A DNA stretch of 64,000 nt, taken from Hyaloperonospora brassicae (taxonomy: Eukaryota; Oomycota; Peronosporomycetes; Peronosporales; Peronosporaceae). Numbering within the stretch: position 1 is the stretch's first letter; each line of letters opens with the position of its first letter. Below are positions 22,902 through 36,000 of the stretch, piece by piece. The translations under genes and the position numbers were made by a program. A model generated the notes under the pieces. That model had not been told where the DNA came from and searched no databases. It saw nothing but the letters and a program-made list of their open reading frames with translations. The DNA is taken from positions 31,336 through 95,335 of the forward strand of contig CANTFL010000654.1 in assembly GCA_947650285.1 (NCBI GenBank). Direction: 5' to 3'.

Positions 22902-24570
22902 TTAACACATGTGCAAAGATACATATCCAGAGCAATTGGCTTGTACAAAGTTATAATCTGGCGAGCGTCTTGATGTGTCATCGTCTAGACCTTCTCCAGG
23001 CACATTCGGGCGTGCTTGGTTGGGTCGAACCACATACAAACTATATTGTGAATTTTTTTCAACTGGCACTTCCCAACTCCATGGGTCTTTTGACACCCGT
23101 TTCCAACAGACAGGAAGAAATACGATGAATGGCTTTTATTTCCACAGTGATCACAGGTCATTCGCTATCAACATCCCATATCACCATGTTTTAAGGTCAC
23201 ACAGTGAGCACATCTCGTATATGAAGCGTCCGACGATGTGCGGGAACCCTAATCCCCAAAATATTTCCGTTGTTTGCCGGGTACGCCCCTCGACCAACTC
23301 ATACCTAATTTCTTCTCCAATTTTGTTTTCTTTAGTCTCACTCGCCTCATAATTACTTCGTTTTTTAAGTTGTCCTAGTCTCATTTTTATAAATCAATTC
23401 GCCCGAAGTCCTTCAAACCACATGAAACAATCGGCGTATCATGTCACTTAGTCGGTAAAATTGGGGGCAGGTGCCTTTTGAGGTCTCTAATCGATCCTAA
23501 CAGTATATTACCTTGTCGAGCCTTCGTTTGCATAAGCGACTTCTGTACTTCTTACCGCTCTTCCGAATCTGACAGACGGGGCACATGCAATTGCTCCGAT
23601 AGCATTGAATTATACAAAATTTAATGTAGTGCTCGACATCTTCTTTTTAATCTTGAACGATCCGTCTTCGATTTGCAATTGTCCCTTAGTTAGATCACAT
23701 TCAAGAGGTATAGGATCTCTTAAAATAATTGATCTGACTCCTTCATCAAATAATATTACTGGCAAGCAACTGCTACCCATAAACAAAAGGATAGATCCAG
23801 AAATCTTACAACAAATCATTTGGATCCTCTAAAGGGATGAACCAATTTGTCGAATTAGTTCCACGCCAAATTAGTCAAGGGTTTCCCTGAAAAAAGAGAC
23901 CAATTTTTTGTGGTCTGGCGCTTATTCTTTATTAAATGTAGCCTTGAAGGTGGTCATTAAGCTGCGTGCTCGGTCCTCGTCATAATTTCTCCCGTGTAAC
24001 TGTTTGTAAGATCCAAGGTCGCTAAGCTTATAATGCTAAGGACCATATCGGGTCCCTGTCCCAGTGTGGCATGTGTCATCCTAGCCAGAGTTGTTTCGAG
24101 GCTAATGTCATCTAAGTCACACTTGCGTGAGCTTATTAACTCCATTTCTACATTCGGCATTGTATGAAAGCTTAAGAATTTGACACCTGAAATCAGGCCG
24201 TTTCGAGCCGTCGTCATTCGGGAATTCTGTATTTCTCTAGTTTTATCCGGTTGGCAGGTGTCTGTGATACATGGCGCCGTGAAGGAATCTTTCTATCTCC
24301 GTGTCAAAGTATGCCTACAGATTTCCTATATGTACGACTTATGATTTGAGTCGCAATATGTGAATTGCTCCGACAAATATTTTCAAATACTTGTGTTTTC
24401 AAATACATCGTCGTAATGTGGTCAGAACCCAAATAAAACAAGAGTTCCGGTTCTATACCGTCTGCTACCATGTATGCTTCTCGAAGGAGGTCGAAGATAG
24501 CGGTAATTGCGTCTAGTGTCGTCTGAAGCTTTGGTAGGGTCAACACCGGCCCATCCAGTTGGTAAAGCAA
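22902..24570 (-). pseudogene. Unrecognised minus-strand frames, possibly gag-like
   Basis: Four minus frames are in line (24304-24570, 23957-24217, 23181-23384, 22902-23096). The first two are close together and mostly helical in composition (for example LPKLQTTLDAITAIFDLLREAY and ENICRSNSHIATQII). They lie where gag would be for the minus RT at 21.1 kb. No zinc knuckle is visible and I cannot name a family, so this is a positional guess only. Confidence 0.3.
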
Positions 24571-25084
24571 CCGTATTTCGAGGGGCGTCGTGACTCAACG
24601 GAAAGACACCTAGCTTTGTCGATGGTAAGCCATCGATACATCCTCGTCTGGCCAGATAAGCTGTTCTGACTAATTGGAGGCGACCAAATGGGTGGCAATT
24701 GTGCTTTCATTCTTAGTTGTCGTGGTGCAGATACCGTAATAGTCGTTGTATGTTATGCCGGAAACCTTAGTCTTTCAGGTTACAAATTTTGCTGATCGTC
24801 ACCTGAAGCAAGATAAATAATTACATTGGGTGATCTCTACGAGGACAAATAATGAATTTAGTTTCTCTTTAACCTTTACATCCTAAATGGGTTGACCAGT
24901 CCCCTCTTAAGGTCTGATCAGTCCGGTCGGTCCTTTGTTACCTTGTGTCTTATTCTCTGAAGATCAGCCTTACGGTGTAACTTCGGTCGTTGGCTCAATC
25001 TTGGCTTAATTTGAACATTTCTATCTTTTTGAAAATCGCTTCATTTTCCCGCATCTGCCCAAGATACCAGCACGCGCAATATTG

Positions 25085-26000
25085 TGGTAAAGTGAGGTTT
25101 TAAAATGTGTCATGGGGCCCCAAACTAATTACTGTTCTCGACTGTTTACTTTCAGAGGAGGCGCCCCGACGCCACGTATGGATGTTGACTCGCTGTGTTT
25201 ACCCGTCGAATAGCGGGTCGCAACCCTCGGAAGATTTTATTTGAGAATGTGGAGGCCGACCTTATAAATATCTGATGTGTTGATCGGGAGTGCTCACTTG
25301 ATGGACTAGTAGGTGGTAAAACGATTAATTATTCGATAGTGGACCTACAACCAGATTCTTCAGGGAAATATTAGCTTCTAGACTTTTCACTGGATATATA
25401 AGGGAATTTAACCACCTAATCGTAATTTTAAGTCCCTAACTACTAGGTAGGGGAGGCCAGATCCGATATTGGGTCTCTGACGGGGTGTTACTCGAGACGA
25501 AAGCGCAAACTAAACAATTGCTGGATTTTTGTTCGCAATTGGTCTTCCGTCGCGACTGTCTTGAGCAGAAAGCTAAGGTATATCCCTTCCTTGTAATAGG
25601 CGAACATCCATAAAACATTTCTTCAAGATCCACGAGTACGTGCCACGTCTATCGTACACTGATATATTGAAAGTAGTTTGATCCTCCAACTTCTTTACTC
25701 CATCCTTGAATTATGCTATAACTCTTTATTTTGACTAACCAGGTGATATTTGACCTTGTGGGACCGAGGTTTATCGATGATGGAACGGGACCACCAAGAA
25801 GGGATGGAGGTCTACACCGAGGGACCTGATCTTTCGATGAGGGACCGTAATAGACTATTTTCATTGATGTTTAACCTACCCTAGACTTGATAACCCTTTA
25901 TTGGATCCCCAACTTTTTTTATGAAAGGGAACTTCTATTCGGTGATATCATTTCTCCTCGGCACCCTTTCCTTGGTGCGCGTTTTATCGATTCCTAATCC
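25085..26000 (+). repeat. Dispersed LTR-like repeat, copy 1 (pair with 35100-36000)
   Basis: The sequence shares ordered words with 35100-36000: gtggtaaagtgaggttttaaaa at the start, accagattcttcaggga in the middle, aggtaggggaggcc, then a run of gagggacc/gatgggacc repeats. Spacing is similar and strand is the same. The arrangement suggests a long LTR or untranslated region of an otherwise unrecognised retroelement. I could not define TG...CA ends. Confidence 0.6.
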
Positions 26001-27856
26001 GATGGCCTCCACGTCCATTACTTTCGAAGATCATTCCACCACAACAGGCTTATGCTTCCTAACCTAAAGACTTGAATATGATTACGATTACGAGATTCTT
26101 TGTGGAGGCGATCGCGTAGAGAAGACCCTCTATTTTCCTTCTAAAAGAATCTCGAACCTACGATTTGTAGAGGCCACGGACCACAGCCAGGGGACCCACG
26201 GACGCATACAGTAGCCACTGTGGTTTGACCCAGACCAAAAGGTAGTTTAGCATGGATAGTAGGGGGACAAAAATTAGTCAAAGTCAAAAGAAAACCAAGA
26301 TGTCCAAGGTTTTATATCCTATAATCGGATCAAGTGACTGACGGCATAATGACGGACGCCTATACAAGCCTGACCGTAGGCATGACTTATTCAAGAAACA
26401 CATGTCCTTATCCATGGCGAGGTGAATTGCTCTATTTATAATTGAGATAGGATATAGGAGAAGCCACACTAGCAACGCCGGTAGCCGCTATCTTACTGGA
26501 GGGAACGGAATAACGCGTCTAAAGGGGTGGCGAATTTTTGTATCTCCCAGGGTCGAGGATTTTTTTAACATAACAACGTGAAATTTAAACAAACAGGGGT
26601 CTCGCAGTCAATATTGGCGTCTTCTTTCTAGTGAAAATCTAATCCTTTAAGATCCGCGCCGAGCGAATATACTCTTTAAGCTGCAGCGGTAACGGTGGAG
26701 CCAGCACCAATTATTGTATCAGTCGATTTTAATTGCGTGCGAACACCAGTCCTGGATCTATTGAGCAGAGTAATCTGAAAGAAGGGAGAGCGAAGAACTA
26801 AATGTCCTACTATCGAGTATTTTTGAAGAGGATGCGAGCACTTTATGCTACAGTGTGTTGATCAAAGTGGATGTCACTAATCCAGTTGTCTTCGTAACTA
26901 CTAGGGACCAGAATCGATCATTCTAGTTGACGGATTTTACGCGTCGCAGTCCCAAATGCCCGGTGGACGATAAATTTTGGTAAGAACCAACAGTGGTGTC
27001 TGATCATCAGCGCGGGCAATTTCCGTTTCGATACATCTTGGTGCGTCGCAATACTGAGCATATACGTCGGGGTTATTAAAAACCTTTGGTAAATGCTCAA
27101 AGAGTATTTTCAGAGCTACTAGATGCACTCAATACTGCGGGAGTAGGCAAGGACTTCCTAGCTTCTATTTGGGATATAATAGCCGATAAGTGAGTACGCT
27201 GTATCCGGCGAGTGCGTAAGAGCTCGCGGAATTGGAGCAGCACTGTATTTCGTCGGGTCTGTGCGTAGTGTAACGCTTACCTTTCACGCGCACGTACATA
27301 TCAGATCATAGTTAAAGAAATTCGAGAAGAGGCTTTAAATTACTTAAGCCAACGGCTGGGCCGTACTATGGACCAACTAGGATGAACATATAAAAGAATG
27401 TCGAACTACGAAAGCCACCAAACGGTGAGTAAAATTTGCCAATTTAAAGGAGATCCTTTCGGGAGGTATTAGTCGGTCTCAGATGATTTTGCGTCGGATT
27501 GGCGTCACGTTTTAGGCGTAGTCCATGGCAGAACGCTGATTGATCATCGGTGTTGCATCTTTATTGTCTTTGTCCATATTTTAACGCCCAGGACACGTCT
27601 CAGTTTTAAAAACTGAGAACCTGTTATGCGCAATTTTGCTTTATGAGTCAATTTAGATGTAGGCGATTTAATAAGGCACAGAGCGGCAGGTAGAGATGTC
27701 CGAACACCTTTTTGTGAAAATATTCAGGTTCTTATGTATTTGCAATGACAGACATTAAAATTATCTGCTTCGAGTAGAAAAGCCGCCTAAAGTTTTGCAA
27801 ATAGATAATCATACCGCTTCGTAAGAAAGAAGAATCTGACAACTGGATATTTTACC
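26001..27856. other. Decayed DNA, no gene seen
   Basis: Frames are 60-63 residues at most, with no motif. It ends at solo LTR C. Confidence 0.35.
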
Positions 27857-28322
27857 TGTAACGGGGCACGCTCTTACCAAATAATCGGTAAGACGTTGTG
27901 TGTACAGAACACAAGTTTGCGTACTTCCGACGTCACGTACACGTGGCGTGAGGAAGCGCAAGGAAGTAAACAGAACACGGAAGCTCTGTTGAAGGAAAAG
28001 TAGAAATGCATATAATATGGATATATTTCGTTGTAAACCGTCTTTGTCATGCTCTAACTATTTAAACTACAAAATCCGATGTGCGTTTCTTGCACACCAG
28101 CCATTGCGCGCGTCTAGCAGCGATAAGTGGTTAATTTTGTTGATCTATCGTGTACATCAAACATAGAAGTGGAGCACCCAAGAATATTACCCTCGTGGGT
28201 AATATTACGCCAACATCACCTCGTCTCGAGTAATGTAAATTGTATATATTTAAAGCGGATAATAATATTAAAAAATTAAAACACGCGTATCAATTTACAT
28301 GTAACAGGCTCACCCCGTTACA
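27857..28322 (-). mobile_element. Solo LTR C (third subfamily), TSD ttacc
   Basis: The 466-bp unit begins TGTAACGGGGCACG and ends CACCCCGTTACA, with a perfect 5-bp duplication ttacc (27852-27856 and 28323-28327). Orientation is minus, judged from its match to LTR D. It keeps the gcgcgcgtctagcagcg block at about 28103. It has its own perfect stems, such as AATATTACCC with GGGTAATATT (28183-28206). Confidence 0.92.
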
Positions 28323-29520
28323 TTACCAATCTATCTTATTTTTTGAAACAGGTCACAAAATTGTCTTGAAAGCTCCGGCTATACGAGTGCAATAATTTTA
28401 AAGGACACTAATGGCTCAAAATAGGCTTTGTTCATGGACGTCATCTGAGCGAAACAATTATAATGTCGATGGCGGTCCTATATACGGCATAAGCTGAGCT
28501 AGCAGTTGCGGATATGCAGAGTAGACCTATCTGTTTAATCGATTCTCGAAAAATGTATGATACGGTTGACAGATATTATTATATCACTAGCGCTTCAACA
28601 ATTTGGTTTCTCAGAGACGTTTGCTACCATTACACGCAACATACATAATGGTCCTATAGATCAATATCATCGTCAATGGCGAGATATCGAGGCCACGCAA
28701 GTCCCTCTTAGACATTAGGCAAGGTTTCCCGATGGATCTGTTGCTTTTTGCTATATAGGTGAAAGTGCTGTCGTAGGCGATGAATGAAAATTTACAGGAG
28801 GTGAGCCTTAGCGTACGTCTAGTGTAGAGGCACGTCAAAGAATCCGGCACACGTCAACGACCATACGATTTCATGTATGATGCGCGCCAGTTGTTGCACG
28901 TGTTGAGCATAGTTTATTGATGAGGCCAATTGCCTAACTTAGGGATTGAACCAAGTCTAAGCAAAATTGATATTTTAATTTATCTGCTCACAACGATACC
29001 TTCTTATGTATGCAAATGCTAGTGCACGGCGACACGACGAATTATTTGAGTACGCAGTTGGAACGGCGAGTCTTACGGATGTAAACTGTTCAGCGCGCAT
29101 TCGTATGTTATAGCAGCGGTTAACAATGACAAGTCACCTGGTGAGCACTTTGGAGTACCGCGTCTTCATTCAAATGTCGAAATGCTATGGCAGTATTGTT
29201 TATAGCGGCGGTATTCAACCTTCCGTCATGGGCGCGGGATAGCAGCTATAATACATTTAAAAGCATATTTGTAGGATCAATATGCCAGATCCGACGTTTC
29301 TCGCCACCGTATAGACCCGTCGCTATTGCACACGCCCACGCTGGATAGTATAGTTAGGCCGAGATCTGTATCGCAAGTGTGTAAGACCCAACACCTAGAG
29401 CAAGCCATTTTGCAGTACACCCAGCGTATGGGCGTCGGTGGCTCAAACTACGCGGCCGGCAACATTTGAGAGCATCTCGACTGTTTAGTTCGGGTGCAGC
29501 AGTCTCACAATTGTCGCCAA
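28323..29520. other. Spacer between solo LTRs C and D, unassigned
   Basis: A 79-residue minus frame (28611-28850) is the longest. It reads FIAYDSTFTYIAKSNRSIGKPC, which looks protein-like but matches no family I know. The rest shows nothing. Confidence 0.3.
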
Positions 29521-29991
29521 CGTAACGGGGAGAGCCCGTTACATAAAAATTGGTACGAATGTACCCATTTTGGGTATTATTTATTTTGATAATATTTAAT
29601 TAGCGTTACTGGAGATAAGCGATGTTGTCGGAATCTTACGTATAAGGGTAATATCCGTGGAGGGGTCCACTTCTTGGTTGATGTACACAATACATTAGCC
29701 AATCTAACCACCAATCGCTGCTAGACGCGCGCAATGGGTGGTGAGCAAGAAACCCACATAGAAGACAGTACTTGAATATAGTTAGATTATGACGATGAAT
29801 AATTTAGTAAGATATAGAACTATATTAAATAACAGTTCTACTTTTCCCTCAAGACAGAGTTTTTGAGTTCTGTATTGTCTTGGGCGCGCTTCCTCACGCC
29901 ACGTGTACGTGACGTCGGGCGTACGCACCCTTGTATTGTTATAGGTTCAATGCCTTACTCAGTTATCTCAGCAAAAACGTGCCCTGTTACA
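29521..29991 (+). mobile_element. Solo LTR D (C-type), TSD gccaa/gccga
   Basis: The 471-bp unit starts CGTAACGGGGAGAGCCCG (first base mutated from T) and ends GTGCCCTGTTACA. The duplications gccaa (29516-29520) and gccga (29992-29996) differ at one base. It matches LTR C on the other strand and contains the aatcgctgctagacgcgcgcaatgg block at about 29713. Confidence 0.9.
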
Positions 29992-31149
29992 GCCGAAAGT
30001 TAAATAAGTCTTTTTTGAAGCAGCCAAGGCCTTTGCTAGCCCCGTCTATCCATGGTCAGGACGACCGGCAGCATAAATACTCTACAAAGCTCACTATCCA
30101 TTCCTTTACCGCCCTCAGTGGACCACACCACATAAATGGACGTGAAAATAGCGAAATTGCTTGCAAAATAATATCTTATAATGACACACAAAGAGATAGA
30201 CTTCTGGTCGACGTATTCAGGGGCTGACAACCCGTGATTTATTGACCTGTGGGAGAGCATGTATAAGCCACGTAATTTTGACAAACTGCGGCCCTGTGCA
30301 CTGGTGTACTTCAAGCTCCAGCGCATTTGGGTATCAATTAGCTCATGTTTTCTTTCCACAGTCGGTGATGCAGCACCAGAAGGTCTACCCATGTCGCCAG
30401 GGGACTGTCAATCTTGTCATGTTCACCATGATATTGCCATATTCACGCAGCTTCACGTTCACTGGCATATTCGACCTCGGAAACATCCACCTTTGGCGCA
30501 TGTATACGCCTGGGTGGACACATCGAATGTCAGCAGCAAAGAAATATTATTAGACCCAAGTTGCGGGATGTCGAACATCATCGTATTGGAGAGAGAAAAT
30601 ATTGTCATACATTGGATGTAGCTGTGAATACCATACCAGATCAGCCGATGGCGTTCGACTGTTAACTGCTTTAAGAAAGACAGTGCAAACATGACACAAT
30701 ATTTACGGCACATCCACGACTCCAAGGCATTATATAGAAAATGTTTGACATCATCTCAAAACGACATGCTCGTCTGACATTAAAGAAACAACCGTTCCGG
30801 CAGTTTAAAATTGATTGAGACACGCCAACTCCGCTAAAAGGTTACCTACAAGCTTCATCGCGAAGTAGCGGCTGGCAATCCGCCAACCTACAACAGACAT
30901 CGGCCACATTGTGGACGCACAGCCACGAGCTCATAGACTAGGTTTTGTTTAGTTATTGCGTCGCGACAAAACAATTAAATCTCCATCATACTAGTAGTGC
31001 ACTTGATCTACCTTGTTATAAGTGGTAGTGCTAATACCAAGTGACGATAACAGTGGAAATTGCCTTTTTAATCCTGTCCGTGTACCTCAACGGCAGACAA
31101 ATCATGTTTGTGATCGAAACGGTCAACGGTAGAAGATAACCGTTGCACG
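29992..31149. other. Unassigned DNA with overlapping 88-120 residue frames
   Basis: Between 30036 and 30725 frames of 88-120 residues overlap on both strands (minus 30036-30392 and 30459-30725; plus 30259-30621). One of them may be a decayed gene, since such clustering is uncommon in this AT-rich region. None shows a motif I can name, and the true strand is unclear. Confidence 0.3.
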
Positions 31150-31345
31150 GATTATAACGCATAGCGCCATATGAAGGGGCGCGGTAAACATCTCGAGCTG
31201 AAAGACTAACTAAGTCCAGCTCTATCTTCAACTGCACAAGTACATAACATCATTTGTGTAATGGTCGTACTTTGTGTTCGTCTTGACAGATAGTCAAACG
31301 ACAGCGGTACATAGCACCGCGTCTTGAGATAAACACAAACGTAAT
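31150..31345 (+). repeat. Dispersed repeat, copy 2 (pair with 14330-14515)
   Basis: It aligns to 14330-14515 through ctctatcttcaactgcacaa, gttcgtcttgacagata and gacagcggtacatagcacc, on the same strand. The ends were not determined. Confidence 0.65.
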
Positions 31346-34300
31346 ATATATTTTAAGGCGACAGTCTTCCCACCATGGCTAAACATTACGCCTGAGCGTT
31401 TGTAAATATACATGGAATTTCGATCCAAAGAACAGCAATGACGTAAGACACGTTCGAATTAAGGTGCTTTACTAAAGTAAGACAGGTTTGATACAAGGTG
31501 CTGCACTGAAGTAACAATAGAATACGTTTTACTATTGTAGGAAGTGTTTTTACAAACAATAAGCGTTATTAGCGATGCACAAAGGTCTGATCAAAATGAC
31601 ATAAGAGACTGAGATTACTTTGATTAATAATAGTGTCTCTTGTCTATTTTTCACGAAACAAAGCGATTGCGATACGTATTAATACTTGGGGTGGCGAAGA
31701 GGTCAAACTAAATATTTTTGGTGAAATGGCTTGATCGCGTTTACGTTGTAAAAGACCAACGTAGATTTAATGCTAGTGTTAAGAAATAGTTTTTGGCTGG
31801 ACACCTGTGGTTTTAGTCTCAGCCATTAAATATGTCATATCGGCAGCTCTACCGGATAATATTGATGGTATTTATCGTGCACTATATAAATATATATATA
31901 TATTATTAACACCTTAAAGTCGAACGAAATATAACTATCAATTGTTTAAAAAGTAAAAATAGCTCTTTTTCAGAATTCTTTAGGTTTAAAATACATCGTC
32001 GGTTTTGCTTGAGAAAAATATATTCACATCATAGTCTACGCATTTGTGGCTAATACGATATTAAACTCTTAACGACAGGTCAGTGATATGAGCGCTGCCA
32101 CTGCCCAATTAGAGGCTATAGATTAGCCAATGCAAAAAGAAAATATAGACAAATAATTAGTCCATTAGCCGCGTCATTCACTGCTTTCGGTGTGGTAGAC
32201 GAAGTGCTAATTGCGATCGCTTCACGGTGACAATTTAGACAGAAAAAATATATGCCACCACCCACGTCCGTAGTGGACAAATACTTCTGGCATGCAGTTT
32301 ATAATACAACTTCAATGTATCAATGAAGAACAGATTATATCGTGCAAATATATGGAACATTCCGGAATAGACGGACAACTTAGCTGCAGCCGTATATGCG
32401 GCAGGTTTAACAGTGAACAAAGAAAATCAATGAGTGCTATCATGTATCTCTGCTTGCTTGTCGATAGGATATTCGAGTGCCTCATTATGGTCAGCTTTCA
32501 CAGCTCGGCAATAGTGTCGGACACCATGAATGCTGCACACTGGTATCTTTTTCTTTTCTATCAAGGCGCTCGTTTTCAATTACGATTTATGCGTAAAAGG
32601 AAAGTTTCAATCAAAGCTAAAATTATGCGAGTCTATATATTTGGCAAATATGGGTGTAGAGGACCTTTGTTTGGCATTATAACTTTTAGGAGTAAAAAAA
32701 ATTTCGGTCATCCACGTTCAACATCGCAAACAAAATTACGAACGATCAATCGGCTAAGTAGTTTGTTTGTTTCCTAGCCAAGTCGAGCCGTAAATTAGAT
32801 GAATGAGATCACTTGGTCGGTTGGGAAATCACTTCGTCGGACTGATGTTCTACAAATATATATCTTCCAGTAAACACGGATAGAGAGCACAAAACAAGCG
32901 GAGGGAGAACTTGAATCGCAGGCTTGAACGCGTATCTCATCTGGAATGTGGGAGAGTGAAGTCACAAGACGCCATGTGCCCTCGACGCGTCTGACTACGG
33001 AGAAGACCAGGAAGACGTTTAAAATTGTCCCTGATCAGCTACTGTATCTGAGGACCTTTTATATTTAGTTCGATTGCAAGTACTGGAGTTGTCTCAACAA
33101 TAAATTATGCGTCATTACTTTACTAGTATAGAAGAATTTTACCGGTTTACTGGTAAAATAGAGAATCAGAACGATTTGTACTGATTGATTTTTACCGTTG
33201 TGTGCATCATTATGTAGGCGAGTCATTTGTTGACTGTCTAAAGGGCAGTGTACCCGCAATACTTGATGTACCGCTGAAATTTGCGGCAATTTTTCGCTAA
33301 AAGTTTGTTGCTATAAATCATACTTCCTTTTGCGATAATCGCTGAAAGAGAACAACTGATGAACTGGGTAAATTTATCTTCTAGATGTGTGATCCTGAAT
33401 ACAAGCTCGCATGAAATCACATACGATTATGAAACACTGCAAAAAACGTTTCTACCGACAATTTGGTGGAAGGGATGTGAATAACACGACGTGGTGCCAG
33501 AATTCACGTCCCACAATTATTACTTTAATCGAATTGCAGGAAAAAGTAGGCGCATTAAGTTTGTATGTCAGACTTATGCCTATTTTTTCATCGCAGATCA
33601 TTTTATACAAACTTTAACCCAAGCGCTCAAGATGAATGTTACAGACGCAAATTCGATTAAGATGATTTAGAGGAATGAATAAAGTTATCCAGCAAAATCG
33701 TGTAGCATTGTACAAGTTTTTTTATCATTACTTATGATATACGATTGGGATCCATTAAATATTTTATATCTAGAACCCCTAGATATCAATGAAGTACGCA
33801 AACAGAAAGTATGGCCTCACCCGGCGTCATTATTAAAGTTACCGATTTAAGGTCAGTAATCGATACAAGATCAGTGGTCGATATAAGGTTGTGACATGGG
33901 ATTGGTCCGAACAACATGATGACGATCTAACGCCGCATACGATAGAGCGCACATTGCAACTTCCGTCATAATTTGAATCGTCCTAATAAGATAAATACGC
34001 GTTTGAACTAGCGTTTATGCGCCATGATTTGATAAGTGTGACATGAACATGGGGAGATCATCCAGCACGTAAAGCCACACGTTCGCCTCACCACCTGTTA
34101 CCGGGTTTCCGTGTGTCCAAATTTTACGGATCAAGCCATTTCCGGATCGCCATGAATAAGTGTGGACTTTGATGCAGCAACTTTGCTGAAGGACATAGAA
34201 GTAGCCGATATTGATATTGACTAGTTGAAGTGGAAAGAATCGTGTACGTATAATAGGGACATAGACACGTGATAGTCATGTACACAGTAAATTGCTTAAA

Positions 34301-35099
34301 CTGAAGGGACAAAATGACCTGACGTGGGTCAACGACGAAGATGTAGACAGAGCTGATTTGTTCCAAGGGTTCGAGAAAAATCGGGTGTAACAGAACCGCT
34401 TCGTAGATATGACATAGCAAAAATTAAAATTACGTATTAAAGCGCGATCCGTGTTTCTGTGGAATGATTATGAATGTGCAAGTTTTTATGCAGCGAATAT
34501 TCAAAATAGATGAGACTGTGTGAGACGAATGCACAGGAGGTTCAAAAATATTTGTATGTATGATAAGTAGGGCAATAAAATACTCGGAACAGTCAGTAGA
34601 TCGCGAAGCTACAGTGAAGGTGCTCACTTATTATTCGATGTACAATGTAGCAACGACTATAAAATATCCAAAGATTACGTGTGAGACAATTAATAATCGA
34701 TGATATAAGTGGCCACACGGGGTATGGGAAAATCCCGGATACTTTACGAGCGAATAATGGTATTATTTGCGCCCAGGCCCTTCATGTTCAACATCGAATA
34801 GGCAGTGAGCTATTCTGGTATTTTATTAGACAGAAATCGAAGCCGGTATATACATTAGATCATATTTATCGGCTGTTTTGAGTGTTAAAATCGGTCAAAG
34901 AAGAAATGTCATGATCACAGTGACGTAAATCCTTAATTCAAGGATTAGTCGGGATAAGATTCCATAGCAGGATCAAAACGCAATCGCCGTCAATTGGATT
35001 GGTCATTGTGGGTTTGTGAAGTCGAATCACTGATTTGCTGGGCCAAGGTAATGCATTTATTATTCATTATATAAAAATCTGACGTATATAAAATTTAAA
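31346..35099. other. AT-rich intergenic DNA, no gene recognised
   Basis: The longest frame is 161 residues (32292-32777, plus). It has a composition typical of chance translation of AT-rich DNA and no motif. An (at)n run lies near 31885-31905. Otherwise nothing was seen. Confidence 0.35.
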
Positions 35100-36000
35100 T
35101 TCTTAATAATGGGGTGGAGTGGGGTTTTAAAATTGCGCGATGAGCTTTCAAAACACTCACTATTGCGGACTTCCGACTTACGAGAGAGGAGGGGGGTACT
35201 CCGATGCCGTATTTGGAACTTGACCAACCTTGTATACCTATCGTCTGGCAGGTTGCACCCTTCGGTAGAATCGGACGAAGAAGAAGATGTGTTCGACCTA
35301 ATAGAGACAGGCCTTAAGCTCCGAGAAGATATGCTTCACTCAGTGTTCCGGTAGGTGGCCTCTCGATTGATTTTGCGGGGCGGGCTTACAATCAGATTCT
35401 TCAGGAAGCTAGTCGCTCCTGGCCTTTTGTATAATCACAGGGGTGATAACCTACTGACCTTTACCGAGCTCCCTAACCGCTAGGTTGGGAGGCCGCTTAC
35501 GATGGAGGATAAGGAGGAGGAATTGATACTTGACGAACCCACGGGCCAAATTCTTTCTGGGGTTCTACTCGCACTTGGTCTCGCCACGCAACTGTTTTCA
35601 ACAAGGGGGGCCAAAGAATGCATTTATTCCCTAAATCAGGCGGGCAGACCATGCACATTATCGTTTTAGGCACAAAGATGTTCCATGTAGATCGCAAATT
35701 GAGTAGTATTCGATATAATCTTAAACTTAAACTTCTTTACTCTGTCCTTTGCTCGAAGCAATGACTCTTTATGTGGCTAATAAGAAGTAGCCGGATAATG
35801 AAGGACCGGGTCTACTAGCGAGAACCCAGGTCCACCAAGTAGGGACCGGCTAGAGACCGGATATCCAAGCAAGGAACCCAGTTCTATCGAGGAGGGACTA
35901 GGTATACCGGTGATAGACTCAGATGTACCGATGGGGGATCGGATCTAAACATGAGAATTCCAGGTCTACCGATGAGGGACCAGGTCTAACCAATGTAAGG
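35100..36000 (+). repeat. Dispersed LTR-like repeat, copy 2, with a ~25-bp tandem array
   Basis: It pairs with 25085-26000. From about 35808 to 36000 it carries a degenerate tandem array of about 25-bp units built on gagggaccaggtctaccgat. The same array is seen in shorter form at about 25760-25860. This indicates an internal variable-number repeat of the element. Confidence 0.62.

Noticed and set aside
31885..31905. (at)n run as a promoter or origin
   Set aside because: It is a simple AT microsatellite in AT-rich DNA with no nearby gene.
32292..32777. 161-residue plus ORF
   Set aside because: It is in AT-rich DNA, with a composition typical of chance translation, no motif and no support from neighbours or a second copy.
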